DNA of 64,000 nt from Sweltsa coloradensis (Eukaryota; Arthropoda; Insecta; Plecoptera; Chloroperlidae): contig JAMZAV010000073.1 in assembly GCA_024449915.1 (NCBI GenBank), positions 620,001-684,000 on the forward strand, given 5' to 3'. The notes beneath the pieces are model-generated. The model was not told where the DNA came from. It ran no database searches and was given only the letters and a program-made list of their open reading frames with translations. Shown here piece after piece: positions 35,500-46,690 of this stretch (position 1 is its first letter; each line of letters starts with the position of its first letter). The position numbers and the translations under genes are program-made.

Positions 35500-36400
35500 A
35501 TTGTCAATGCAAAATCTACATCAAAGACTACAACTAAGCACTAAGAATTCTTGGGTTTATCAAACGAAATTGTGCCGCTAACTTCTCACCCAGAACGACA
35601 AGAAAGCTGTATGTATCCTTGGTTCGACCCCACGTTGACTACGCCAGTGTTGTGTGGAATCCACATCACGTCACCAAAATTAAGCAAGTTGAACGTATCA
35701 GTACAAATTTGTAAGTTTTCTTTGTTTTCAAAATAATATAAATTTTCACCGATCACATTATGCTACACTTTGTCAACAACAATTGATTCCAACACTAGAA
35801 AGTCGACGTAGTGCAACCGACGTAATTTTCCTTTACAAACTTCTCCATAACTTCATCGACACGGACCTACTACAAAATATAAACTTTCATATCCCTTCAA
35901 GATTTACAAGAAATTACATCCCCTTCAAAATTCCATGTGCTCGTATTGATGTTTTAAAATTTTCCCCCATTAACCGAATTCAAGACACCTACAACAAATT
36001 ATTAGCCATTAATCCAGAAATTGACATCAACCACATGAAACTTCAATTATTTAAAGCAGCTGTTTATGCCAGTTTACCAACATGAGTCATCACTCTTGTC
36101 ACCTAATCAACTTTTCACTAGTTTTGTATTTTATAACCTCATTTTTTCTTTATTCATCTTGGGCTTTTAGCCGTTTTTTATATACATTCTTTTGTTACTC
36201 AATTTTTTCTTGTTTGTACTTGTTATAAAATCTTAATTTTATGGTACTTAATTTTTATAGTGTTCATATTGATTTGTATAGGAAACGTATTTGTATTATT
36301 TTGAATTGTATATTTTTTAATTGTTTAGTTTTAGCTATACCTAACACTTGTGGGTTTAATACCTGTTGTTAGAGATAATAAATAATAAACAATAAAATAA
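35500..36400 (+). pseudogene. LINE 3' end, Jockey/CR1-like, truncated and frameshifted
   Basis: From 35538 the translation reads ALRILGFIKRN..., then LYVSLVRPHVDYASVVW and NPHHVTKIKQVERI, the typical C-terminal region after the reverse transcriptase domain of Jockey/CR1/L2-type non-LTR retrotransposons. The frame hits a stop at 35715; homology continues in another frame (FHRSHYATLCQQQ, then the 35783-36085 frame with LESRRSATDVIFLYKLLHNF), ending at a stop near 36085. It is followed by an AT-rich 3' UTR and an AATA-rich tail (about 36375-36400). The endonuclease and catalytic RT parts are absent and a TAA directly precedes the first recognisable codon, so this is a dead 5'-truncated copy. The clade is inferred. 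Confidence 0.85.
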
Positions 36401-36747
36401 GTCTATTCGTTATGACTTTAAAGTAATTCTATTTACAGGTGATATTAGGCTATAATAGAAACTAAAGGTTTAAGGTGTACTCAGTCCTGCTGCGTGTACT
36501 AAATAGTTTCCTGCGAGAAAGAAATATTGGGACCCAAATATTTTTTTACATTAATTAAACTAAATTAATTAAATTCAGTTAAATTCAGCCAAATAAATAT
36601 TTGTTGGTATAGGAAACGTGGCCAGGTAAACGCCGATCTTCTTGAGTTGACGTGAGTTGTATGGGAGGAGGAAGACGGTGATGTCAAATGCGAGTATATA
36701 TTGTGTGGTGAAGATTCAATGAATAATTTAATTAATTGTTCGTGTGA
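36401..36747. other. AT-rich non-coding DNA
   Basis: No feature recognised between the LINE tail and SINE A copy 5. Confidence 0.5.
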
Positions 36748-36965
36748 AGCCTGCCTAGGGTGCAATTCATACCCCTCTTCAAGTGTCTTAACTATAGATA
36801 TGTTGCAGAGATGTCCGAGGGCTGTTTAAGAGGTCTCAATCCCTTAGATCTGCATTAACGACTGAGGAAAACCTCGGGGAAAACCTTCAGTCAGGATTGC
36901 CGGTCTCGACGGGATTTGAACCCGGGACCTCCCGAATCTGAGTCGCGAGCCAACACTGTCGGTGA
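36748..36965 (-). mobile_element. SINE family A, copy 5
   Basis: A full-looking minus-strand copy. Head CACCGACAGTGTTGGCTCGC, B box GGGTTCAAATCCCG, body CTGACTGAAGGTTTTCCCC... CAGCCCTCGGACATC, 3' part GAAGAGGGGTATGAATTGCA and CCCTAGGCAGG. The A-box region is shortened compared with copy 1. Confidence 0.87.
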
Positions 36966-37654
36966 AGAATTTAGTTTTTCTTTGTCCACGAAGCGCAGAA
37001 TTTCTCTAAAGAGAATAAATTCAAAATCACGTTTGAATTCTTTCCCCCCGCAATGTTTTGAAGATTTGGGTGTAAGTTCTAGCAACGCTGTAAATATATT
37101 ATGAAATAGGGAAGATAAAATAAACTAAATCTAGGTAAGAGAATTCAGAGGCAGGTATTTTGTGATGAAAATAGATGGAATATTACGTTTTTGTTTTGCA
37201 AAGGTGACCGATTAGTGGTGGCAATAATTTATGCATTTTTTGTTGCGTGTTTAGCGACGCAAGTTTAGGTTTTACTACAAAAGTAATCTATCAACCTTTT
37301 ATAATATGATTCTGGAAAGTATACCATATGACACCTCTTATCGGTTTGGGGCATAGAATATGTGTTGCAGAAATAGACTCATTTAGTTATTTGGATGAGC
37401 TTCACGGATATTTTTAGCTAATTATTTAGGTAGACACGATCACATGTGAAAATACGAGAGAAGGTGTGGAAAACAGACCTGGAAAATACTCTTTCCTTGG
37501 TAAAACAATGATCGTTGATTGGAACGGGCTCACTGAAGAGCAGATAGGGAATGAGAAACTTACAGCATTCTCTAAGGTGGAGGAAACCCAAAAGGGAGAA
37601 GAGGGTGATCTAGTGGTCAAGCCACCGGTCAGATGAGACTATTGTATTATCTAT
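36966..37654. other. AT-rich non-coding DNA
   Basis: No supported exon or repeat. Short open frames have no recognisable content. Confidence 0.5.
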
Positions 37655-38011
37655 GATTGATTGATTGATTGATTGATTGGATATTGCTTAACGTCTCATA
37701 TTTATGCAACTTGGCTAATCGAGACGAAGGGAGGGACGTAAGGGATGACGCGGGGGGACAAGGGGTGGACAGGCCTGTGCTGGTCAAAACCAGCCACAAG
37801 CGTATGGGGAGGGCAGGGGTTCCCCCACGTCGTGGTCGTCTCCGTCTTGTGTCATCATCCGTCTGCGTTGTCATTGTCGTCGCCGTCGGGGAGGTAGTCA
37901 AAAGGAAGGGGAAAGTTCCCCGACGACGACCCAGAGCTCGCCATTAGTTTCAGGGAGAAAAACTCCCCTAATCACGGGCCAAACCACGAGAAGGTTGCGA
38001 GCTGGAATTTG
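37655..38011 (-). mobile_element. Repeat family B, copy 3 (most complete)
   Basis: The minus strand reads from AATTCCAGCTCGCAACCTTC through GGCGAGCTCTGGGTCGTCG, CGACGACAATGACAACGC and CTTGTGGCTGGTTTTGACC to GCATAAATATGAGACGTTAA and a clean AATC tetranucleotide tail (plus-strand ATTGATTG... at 37655-37679). This copy defines the family: about 340 bp plus tail, GC-rich body, no tRNA boxes. The 3' end with a short tandem tail suggests mobilisation by a LINE that recognises that end (inference). Confidence 0.85.
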
Positions 38012-38538
38012 ATGGATGAGACCAACTGCGAGAGGATGAAACTTCTACTACCAAAGATTAGACTTTTCTACTTGAATGGGCAGATTTTGTAATTATGGCT
38101 TAAAATGATATTCCAACTTTAATTACTTTAATTATTTAATTTTAATAAAATACCATTCGCAGTTTCATATTATGCGGCGGCAAATGTTTGTAATTTTTGT
38201 TAGTGCTGCACTCTATCAGTGATTCATTACACCTTAGCCGATAAAGTAGTTACCGACTGAAAAACATCACCGACAGCTAGCGCTTTGTGGTATCAATTTC
38301 AACTATTCGTGCAGAGTTCGAGATTTCTTCGACTATCGACTCACATTCCAGAGTAGGAAACTATCTAACGTCAAAGTTTTGTTTTTATTAAGTTTTTATG
38401 TGTAGATAGTTCGTTCTCCAACAAAATAATCAACATCATCATTCATCATCGCTAAAAACAAAAAGTGACAGACAAATATTATTGAATTGGCTAGGCCTAC
38501 AAAAATTTCTGGTGATCGGAAGTTAAGTTCGTCCAAAA
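38012..38538 (+). promoter_or_regulatory. Upstream region and 5' UTR of Trc8
   Basis: About 530 bp between repeat B copy 3 and the Trc8 start codon. No TATA box or strong promoter motif is clear. An in-frame TAA at 38524-38526 shows the coding frame cannot extend upstream without splicing. The transcription start must lie here or in an upstream non-coding exon. Confidence 0.4.
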
Positions 38539-40742
38539 ATGTCGCTCAGGATGAAGCTAGTGGGTTTGGTCGATGTTATTTTACGTGTGCCACCACTCTT
38601 CATCATGGACGAATTGTTTCGAATTGGGCTTGGACTCCCTCAGAGTGATATAACAAATAAACTCAATTATGAAGTTCCTGATCCCAACAAAACATTTAAT
38701 TTTTCTGAAGATGATCCCTCCCTTGATTCAGATTTTAATGCCAACTACCTAAACGCACAGTTTTACCATGTTGTTCTCTATACATCCCTAAAATTTCTGA
38801 TGTCATGTTTGGGTAAGTTGCCTTACATAACCTATAAACCACAATTTTCAATCTGGTGGCAGGGCCCCTCCTTGCCAGACAGCTCTTGTACTAAAATATA
38901 ATGTACATGCTTTCAGGAGTGGTTGCTGCAATGTGCATCTTCATGCTGTGGACAAAACACCTTGTCGTAGTTTACATGTATTTGATGTCGGTGGGAATCG
39001 TATTCGTGTCTTACTGGACGAACGTCACCACGATGAAGATGGTGATTGGACTGGCGGATGCAGCATCTGCAGCCACTTCTGAGCATCTAGCCACAACTCA
39101 AGTCAGCGTATTGGAAGATATCCTCTCCTTAAATCTTCAGAAACTTATGGATCCCAGGGGAATGGCATTTATTATACTTCAAAATTATATTGTCCAGTGT
39201 GTTCTGGCTTTTGTGTTCATGTGTGTACATTTAGGTCCACGATACACAATAGTTCAAAAAGTGCTACCAATTAGTTTCATGGCTCCGTCTATGCTAGCCG
39301 TGTTGCCGATACCACAATCGGTACTTCACCATGCACCTGTCTTTGCGGCTCTCCTCCCACTAGCATTGGTGAAATTTGTCATATGGTACAGTGCTATCAA
39401 CATTGGACAGACCATTTATGGGGGGTATGCACATGCACGTGGCTTTGTCGGTAATTTTGGGCTGTCCGCTCTAGTTGAAACTGAATGGCAGCGATTACGA
39501 GTCCCAACTGTCTTGCGTACCTTTTGGATGCTTCGAGTTGCAGAACATGCCGCATTGCTCATAGCTGAAAAGTTTGCTATAGAGAGTGGCATGGGCTTGT
39601 TGGCAGCCACATCATTGCTAGGTATGCTTAAAAGCCTATTAATTTCTGGATGTGAAACGCTAACCGCAGTCTTGGGAATGACAAGTGTAGTATCATTTAT
39701 TTGTCATTATGTTGGGTGTATTTTTCAGTGGGTGTTGTTAACTGAGGATGATGATGACAAAAGTATCGGAACAGTATCCGCTATATTGTTTTACATCTTG
39801 GCTTTGCAGACTGGATTGACAGGGTTAGATCCAGAAAAACGGTTTGTGCGTCTATGTAGAAACTTCTGTCTACTATTCACTGCGCTCTTGCATTTTGTTC
39901 ACAACATTGTTAACCCGGTATTGATGTCTTTGAGTGCCTCGCACAATCCATCTTTACGTAGACACATTCGAGCTCTTGCAGTCTGTGCATTCCTCGTTGC
40001 ATTCCCAGCTTCGTTGTTGGTTTATCTTTGGTCTCGACACGAAGCTTCTACTTGGCTCTTAGCTGTTAGTGCGTTCAGCGTAGAAGTGATGGTAAAAGTT
40101 ACCGTTTCCCTAATGATCTACGCATTGTTCTTATTGGACGCTTATCGTACGGTGTTTTGGGAAAAACTGGACGATTACGTTTACTACATCCGTGCCTTTG
40201 GCAACACCGTTGAATTCTGTTTTGGCATCTTTCTCTTCTTCAATGGTGCATGGATTCTAATCTTCGAGTCGGGTGGCGCAATAAGAGCGGTTATGATGTG
40301 TATTCATGCGTACTTCAATATCTGGTGTGAGGCTCGGGCAGGATGGAGTGTGTTTATGAAACGACGCACCGCAGTAAACAAAATTAATTCTTTGCCAGAG
40401 GCCAACTCGGAACAATTACAAAAGCTTGATGATGTTTGTGCAATATGCTATCAAGAAATGAAGAGTGCGAAGATGACTCGATGCAATCATTTCTTCCACG
40501 GCGTCTGCTTACGGAAGTGGCTCTACGTACAAGATCGATGTCCTTTGTGCCACGACATACTGTATAAAGTCGAGGTGGATACTACGAAAGACGATACTGA
40601 AGAAATAATCGAGGAAAGACCATTAGATTTAGAGCCACCCAATGATCAGCAACCCCCACCAGGAAATTCCAGCAACGACGTCGCTACTGACGAATTAAGC
40701 CCTCACAACCTTCCCGTTCTCCATCAGAGGCCCCCCAGATAA
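38539..40742 (+). CDS. Trc8: E3 ubiquitin ligase TRC8 / RNF139 (ER membrane RING-H2)
   Basis: Two coding exons, 38539-38812 and 38917-40742, give a predicted 699-residue protein. The 104-bp intron begins G|GTAAGT and ends TTTCAG|GA; it splits codon 92 (GGA, Gly) and keeps the frame. The start ATG follows an in-frame TAA at 38524. Vertebrate RNF139 is about 660 residues. The N-terminal two thirds is a multi-pass membrane region (TRC8_N type), with hydrophobic stretches near residues 93-125, 174-198, 335-366, 407-430, 444-463 and 525-545 and family motifs ALQTGLTGLDPE (387-398), LDDYVYYIRAFGNTVEF (509-525) and HAYFNIWCEARAGW (555-568). A RING-H2 finger follows: C599, C602, C614, H616, H619, C622, C633, C636, all ligands present. 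The acidic, proline-rich tail (639-699) is unique-looking. Known role of the family: ER-resident ligase with a sterol-sensing-like domain, acting in ERAD and sterol-linked turnover. RNF145 is the closest alternative. Confidence 0.95.
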
Positions 40743-40826
40743 AACTTACTTTTTTAACCTCTAGGCCTAGACTAGTTTATTTCTACTGTTAATTTACAAC
40801 CTGTTCTAGTTAGACCCTCACCAAAC

Positions 40827-40832
40827 AATAAA
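40827..40832 (+). terminator. Poly(A) signal of Trc8
   Basis: AATAAA 85 bp after the Trc8 stop codon, followed by T/G-rich sequence (TGTTTATTTTAATT). This implies a short 3' UTR of about 100 nt; a longer alternative UTR cannot be excluded. Confidence 0.7.
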
Positions 40833-40939
40833 TGTTTATTTTAATTTAACCTTGCACTCGCTAACTCAAGAGGATTAACTTCGTAATTTCTTTCTAGCCT
40901 AAAAACTTAGTGTACAGGGTCACCATACATGATAAAAGT

Positions 40940-41300
40940 TAAATATATAGGCCTACCTACTTTAATAGGGCCTTCAAATCTGCCAATGCATGTTGCCTCT
41001 TGCAGTAGCCTAGGCCTACTTGAAAATTGTAAGATGTTTCTTTATTTTATAAGTGGACCCAGGCCTATTAATAACAAGGCTCACAGTCACTTAGGTACTG
41101 TTTTGCGTTAATATTTACCGTAGACCTACTGCTTCATAGAAAGCTATTGCAGTACACAGGAACAAATTAGGCTACGCTTACTAGTAGGCCTACATCACAT
41201 TGATGTAGGCCTATTACAAATAATAGCTCTCAAGTACGGTACAGTGGGCCTACCTACGTAAAACATACTCAGTTTTTATGAACATAGGTAGGCCTACCTG
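40940..41300. repeat. Cluster of TAGGCCTA palindromes
   Basis: TAGGCCTA or one-mismatch forms occur at 40948, 41011, 41061, 41185, 41206, 41246 and 41289, about one per 50 bp, against an expectation near zero for an 8-mer. More copies are scattered at 38492, 40763, 45754, 47835, 48961, 58748 and 63419. No longer repeat unit links them. Confidence 0.7.
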
Positions 41301-41616
41301 TAAGTAGGTCTAGTAAAGCAAATAAGCACCTGGGCCCTTAATTTCCTAAATTGCAGAAAATTACTTAGCTTTTTCAAAATACCGGCAAGACATGCTTATA
41401 ACCAGTTGTAGGAATGGTAACCCATTGAGCCCTATTGTAAAGGGTAAATTTTCTTACGTTACATTTCCAGAGATTGTGTGTTGCCCTAACCTAAATAGGA
41501 AATTAATGGTACATAGCAAAATGCTGAGATATATGTATATAAACTTCTTAAGGCCATAGTAATATATATACCTATACGGTATCGTGATATTTAATACTTC
41601 GTTTATTACAGGTCTA
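41301..41616. other. AT-rich non-coding DNA
   Basis: Nothing recognised apart from isolated TAGGYCTA-like sites. Confidence 0.5.
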
Positions 41617-41775
41617 TACTAGCGTTCGGCATGAGTTAGAACGTGCGCTGACATTAGCATTGAAAGCTAAACTGCGACTATAACCCGAGACCGTTTAACG
41701 AACGCTGGTTGCAATGACAGTTCAGATTTCAATGCTAATGTCAACATGCTTTCCAACTCGCGTTAAACGCTAGTA
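41617..41775. mobile_element. 159-bp MITE with diverged terminal inverted repeats
   Basis: TACTAGCGTT at 41617 mirrors AACGCTAGTA ending at 41775, and inner blocks GACATTAGCATTGAAA (41650-41665) and TTTCAATGCTAATGTC (41727-41742) are perfect inverted repeats at the same 33-bp distance from each end. The terminal 60 bp on each side form one imperfect inverted repeat. The ends read TA|CTAGCG...CGCTAG|TA, which would fit a TA duplication (Tc1/mariner-like). No coding capacity. Confidence 0.75.
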
Positions 41776-42636
41776 GATTATAAACGGGGTCTAACTGGTG
41801 TTGAAGGCTAAGATAAGGAGCTAATTGTTTCAAATTATTGTTACATTTCATGTAGAATTGCTTAAGGATGTATTGAAGGAGAACTCAAAATCTGCTTCTC
41901 GATTGGAGTGATAAACCTTTGGATAGAAGCAGGATGACGTAGGCTCAAGGTATTAAGCCACCTCCACATGTGCTACGTAAACATTGCAGGTAGTAGTCGA
42001 TATTCTCCTATGAAGAATTACGCATTCGTAATGGGTGAGTTTCAAAATATCGAGTCCATTTTATATTTAGTATATGCCTAAACAAAATTAAAAAAACATT
42101 TACCTTACAAAATAATAACAGCTCACTGGCAGTCGCAAAGTTCAAAAACTAAATTGCACGATCTAGGTAGGCCCTACCCTAATTACTTATTACTGCATGA
42201 TGCACATTCAAAATGATGTTTGATACTAGGCCGCTTTGCGAACAATTTTTCCAGTCACATTGATGAATGAGCATTTTACGTTGACTATTCATTATTCGGG
42301 CTATCCTTTTACTACGGTTTCCGTTTCATGTTATGATTTTTTATGAAAAATATTTCTTCAATTGTAATTCCCAAAACCGTTAATTCAGTAATTTCTCGAG
42401 AATTTTCTGTGTTGTGTAGGGCTACAGATTTAATAACTGAAATTTGCATACTGGATATACACGTTTAAATCAATGTCGAGAAATAAACCCTCGCTCATAC
42501 CTGCGTAAGGTAATGACATTATAAATAATGTTTGTTTGGTCAGTTCAAAGGCAACAGATATTCGTTGCAGTAGGCTACTGTTACATCCATTCAGATCTAT
42601 AATGCAACTACAATTCAGAAGTTAAATAGTTACCGT
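41776..42636. other. AT-rich non-coding DNA
   Basis: No supported feature. Confidence 0.5.
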
Positions 42637-42735
42637 CTCGGTGGTCTAGTTGGCTAATGCGCCTACCTGGAATGTGGGAGACTCGGCTTTGAACCCCGAT
42701 CGGGATGGATTTTTAATTTCTGAATTGTATTAAAT
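42637..42735 (+). mobile_element. tRNA-like element, family D copy 1
   Basis: A near cloverleaf can be drawn. GTCTCGG pairs with TCGGGAT (three G-T wobbles), TGGTCTAGTTGG matches the A box, the anticodon arm CCTAC/GTGGG has loop CTGGAAT (anticodon GGA, serine-like), and the T-arm with CTTTGAACC is imperfect. A T-rich tail, GGATGGATTTTTAATTTC, follows and recurs at 44822, so this is more likely the head of a SINE than a working tRNA gene. Confidence 0.55.
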
Positions 42736-43238
42736 ATTATAAATGGAAAGAAACACTGAGTCTGGCAAGCTAAGTATCTACAGTTTCATGCCCTAGATAA
42801 TAGTGGAAAACCACTACTCAACCCGACATAGTTGGAACTGTAATCTCACGTGTAGCCATCTAAAACAACCTCTGATATTGAGGTGGTAATGTCGGGACAG
42901 GGATTCGGTTACGTGCCACGGTGTTGGCTTTTCGATGAGTCAGGATCAATAATATCACACGAACGATAGTTTTAAATGATACTGAAGTATGAGATAGGTA
43001 ACTTACAGATTCCTGTTTTAAGATAGGGCTATTTAAGATAAATACATTGTTAAAAGGGAATACTACGGTGTAAACACTGAGACGAGGACGCTGGTGTCTC
43101 CTCACTGAGCCTCGGCGGACGAGAGAGAGAGTCTCGACTCTTGGGGCTTGGCGGTAGTCACAGCTTGCCGCCACGCAATGTGGTCCGAACACACCACACT
43201 GCCTTCGCGATGCGGAAACGCTAACAGAACTGAGTTAT
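42736..43238. other. Non-coding, with a GC/CpG-rich block at 43085-43210
   Basis: The block contains GAGAGAGAGTCTCGACTC and GCGGTAGTCACAGC and is richer in CpG than its surroundings. It could be a minus-strand promoter or 5' UTR, but no start-donor combination is convincing. Confidence 0.3.
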
Positions 43239-43269
43239 GATTATTATTATTATTATTATTATTATTATA
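43239..43269. repeat. ATT microsatellite
   Basis: Uninterrupted (ATT)n of about 31 bp. Confidence 0.95.
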
Positions 43270-44821
43270 AATGGTTTGGTGGGGATTTTTAGAATTGTTG
43301 TTTTGGATTTCCCATTTTTCCATATTTAGGACGTATGTCTCGCAATGGATCTTTATGGCTAATTTTTTGCAACCTAGTGTGGATATCAATATTTAAAAGC
43401 ACTTCTTTAACATTCATTCAATATTTGGTAATGATATTGCTGGGTAACCGTTCAGCAGATATCATCAAACCTGAGCGTGCGTATGTGAGTTTGGCCAAGC
43501 TCAGCGCCCCCTCTTAACAGCTCATAACATCAGGCTAGAAAGAGAAAACACAATAGCAACGATAGCCTCATCGTCGTCGTACGATGGCGAAAGAGCTTTA
43601 ACTGCGGTCTCGAATGGGTTAAATTTAAGCAAGCGGTTTGCACATTTTAACGCCTGTTTTGAAATACTGTGATAATGATATTATTTCACCTGGGACAAGG
43701 AACAGAACGGGTTTTGAAAAGTTGGAACAGTGATTGGCGCACGGGCGGGAAGTTGACGTCATACATAAGCTCTGATGGTATAATACGAATGAAGCAGGAC
43801 GTGTTTAGTTTTGTAAACTTTGCTTGGATCAATACATTTTAATCAAGATTTTACTTACTCCACAAAACAAAGAAAAACTTACAGGAAAGACTTTATGATA
43901 CATTACATCGATTTGCTTATTGTACCGTATTGTTAAAACTAGGTGACCCTACTAACAAAATTACATAGTATATGGAGGTCCATATTTATATTTACAAGTA
44001 GTTGATAGATGAGGCCACAAAGTCACAAGAAATAATGTTATTGCAAAGTGGGCCTTTTCAGCCATTCTTCTGTCTTGATATCCAATATAAGACTCTTGAT
44101 TTGTTTAACGTCTTATTGGCCTGTCATTGTGAAGTACGTACAAACTTCTGATTGCACTAAATAGTCCGTAGTAAGAATGGTATTATTGAAGAAAAATTAT
44201 AACTCTTTGATGGAATCTTTCATTACATCATAGCATATTTTGTTATTGTTATCTCCTCATGACTATCAATTACTGATAATGCTGTGAGGACTGGGCTTTA
44301 CCTAATTTTCAAAGTGAAAACGTTCCACCGAGTATATAAGAGATTGTTCCAAGACCTAAGTGTTTAGGTTTTCATTTAAACTTGAATTCCTCTTTTTTTC
44401 ATTATTTTAAATTAATACCGTACCGGTACTATTATTGTCCATAAAATAAAGTGTAGATACTTTAGTACGTAAGGTAGTTTTGTAGTCAGTGTAAATCTGT
44501 TGCTCCTGGGGAGTTTTGGGCTCGTACAATATATAGGTCGGCCTAACTATTTAGAACTAAACTACTTAATATCCACTCAGGTATTTCCCTTCTCTTCAAA
44601 AGATTTGTAAAAGTGTACATTGTATCAAATGAAACTTTATTTGGCTATATGTATTTTAATTGTGCAATTCAATTACAATGGGCTTATACAAGCAAAGCAC
44701 AGTCAAAATGACTAATTCTTGTACATAGGCGTTCCTTGTTCACAACCAAGTAAGGAAACGCTAAAAATTACATAACCTACGAAAAAATGTATATTTTGCT
44801 GTTCACATACACTAAACCCTA
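43270..44821. other. AT-rich intergenic DNA
   Basis: A GC-richer spot near 43730-43770 carries GGCGGGAAGTTGACGTCA (E2F-like and CRE-half sites). No exon supported. Confidence 0.4.
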
Positions 44822-44890
44822 AGGCGCCTACCTGGAATGTGGGAGGCTCGGGTTGGAACCTCGGTTGGGATGGATTTTGTAATTTACTAA
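44822..44890 (+). mobile_element. tRNA-like element, family D copy 2 (5'-truncated)
   Basis: GGCGCCTACCTGGAATGTGGGAGGCTCGGGTTGGAACC repeats, with few changes, the anticodon and T-arm region of copy 1, and the same GGATGGATTTTGTAATTT tail follows. The D-arm half is missing. Confidence 0.6.
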
Positions 44891-46690
44891 ATACTATTAA
44901 ACAAAAAGGGTTCCTCTGCCTGTTCAGTTATGATGCTACGACGGTGAAAGGGTTGTAGGTAGGCTATTGGTATTCGGTAAATGAAAGTAAATAAATTAAC
45001 TGATTTGTGAGTTTAAAGTTTGCTTTGCTCTGGAATTGGCTCACATTGGCCAATTTACCATACCATATTGTGATGGAGAAAACACTAATTGTGATTGACA
45101 GTAAAGTTGAGGCTTGGCCATCATCTCCGTACTTTAGTTAAGTTAATTTTGAGCAACTTCAAAAGTAATTTTGAATGACACTTTACCTGCAGTGTGCACT
45201 GTTGGTTATGTAGCTTGACTCTCTTGTTCAAAATATATTTATGTTTACAATTTACATGTTACTACTGAAAACCTTAAAAAAATAACTCAGTTTTTGCAAA
45301 TGGTTGTCAAAATTGGACTACTGGTTTGTATTGTACTACTAAGCTTGCATATACCTATAGTAGGCTTGCTTATAGCCATTGCCATATTCTCTGAAAATAA
45401 TGTAAATATACAAGTACTGTATTTAGAATATACCATTATCGGCTCAATCAACGTCAATCTGGTTTAAACTAGTATGTAGTAAATGCAAACAAGAGACGTA
45501 CCACATGCAACAAATCAGCACTCTTGTTCAATTGTGGCACGGTAACTGTACAATATAACAGTTTCTTCAAGTATCAAATGTAAATACTATTGTTTTCTAG
45601 TTCTTATTCCATGCAGTTTTATTATTTGTATATTTTGCTTTCTCTTGGTCGTTTGATTACTTCTCATCGGTATGTTAAGTTTTTAAGATTTGCTGTTTCA
45701 GACTTTAAACGTTCATCCAATATTTGCAACAGCAGTGCGCTCGTTCGATGAGTAGGCCTATTGCCTCTGGTTGAGGATAAGATGAGCCTTTAGTCCTAGT
45801 GTATTTTTATTTTTTGACAGTCGGTTGTAAGTTGTAACGTTATCAAAACTGTTTTATGTGGGGTAAGCAAAATTAACTTACTTTATTTATCTTCATAATG
45901 GTGCATTCATCCAATTGGATGATGAGCACGGAGCACGAAAGTAAACTTTGATATTTTCTTCTTACTTTAGAAAGTGGCTTGCCATTTTACTCGGGAGGTA
46001 CAATGTTGGCGAATGTTAATTTGGACATTAGTTTTGGAAAGTCTTGAATTGTAAATGTTACTGTTAACTAATTCAACACTTAGTCTAAACCTGTAACACT
46101 AACATAATTTCTAAACATATCTCTGTGATTATAGTTTGCACTCGAATATTTTTCACCATTTGAAAAAACTTTATTTGTATTAAGGGTGCGTCAACCGTTA
46201 GGTCATAATGCACCACTCTAGCCTCTAGGGATTATGGGTGAATCCATGATGGCTATCAAACCACACCGGAGGGAGATGGGTGTAGTTCAGCGCAAGCTCG
46301 CCTCAGTTTCGGAGTTAACCTCTCTACTCTTCTTACTACTGGTTGAATGGTTTCTCTTCTCGACTTTTACGACTAGCAATAACTGGCCGATTCTACCCGG
46401 CCAGCGGAATCATACGTTGTAATTGATATTCAGGTGACCTTATCATTCAAGGGTAACATAGGAAATTATCTAAATTGTCACAGACAACAAGGTACGGTAT
46501 GTGTACGTGTAGTGTACACTATACACGTTGCCCGTACACAGTACATATTGTCATTATATGTAGCTATGTAAAACCAACAACTTCCATGTTGTCTATAAGG
46601 TATTATGTAGGAGACATCGATTCCTTGTACAATTATCAAGTATCAATCTTTTTTTATTTTTTTTCAAATTTTTGTGGCTCTTGGTCTTGT
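44891..46690. other. AT-rich intergenic DNA
   Basis: A 62-codon open frame at 46234-46422 lies in slightly GC-richer sequence but shows no recognisable family features. Nothing else found. Confidence 0.4.

Noticed and set aside
42637..42711. Functional tRNA-Ser(GGA) gene
   Set aside because: T-arm mismatch, wobble-rich acceptor, no long serine variable arm, and a repeated SINE-like tail at a second locus.
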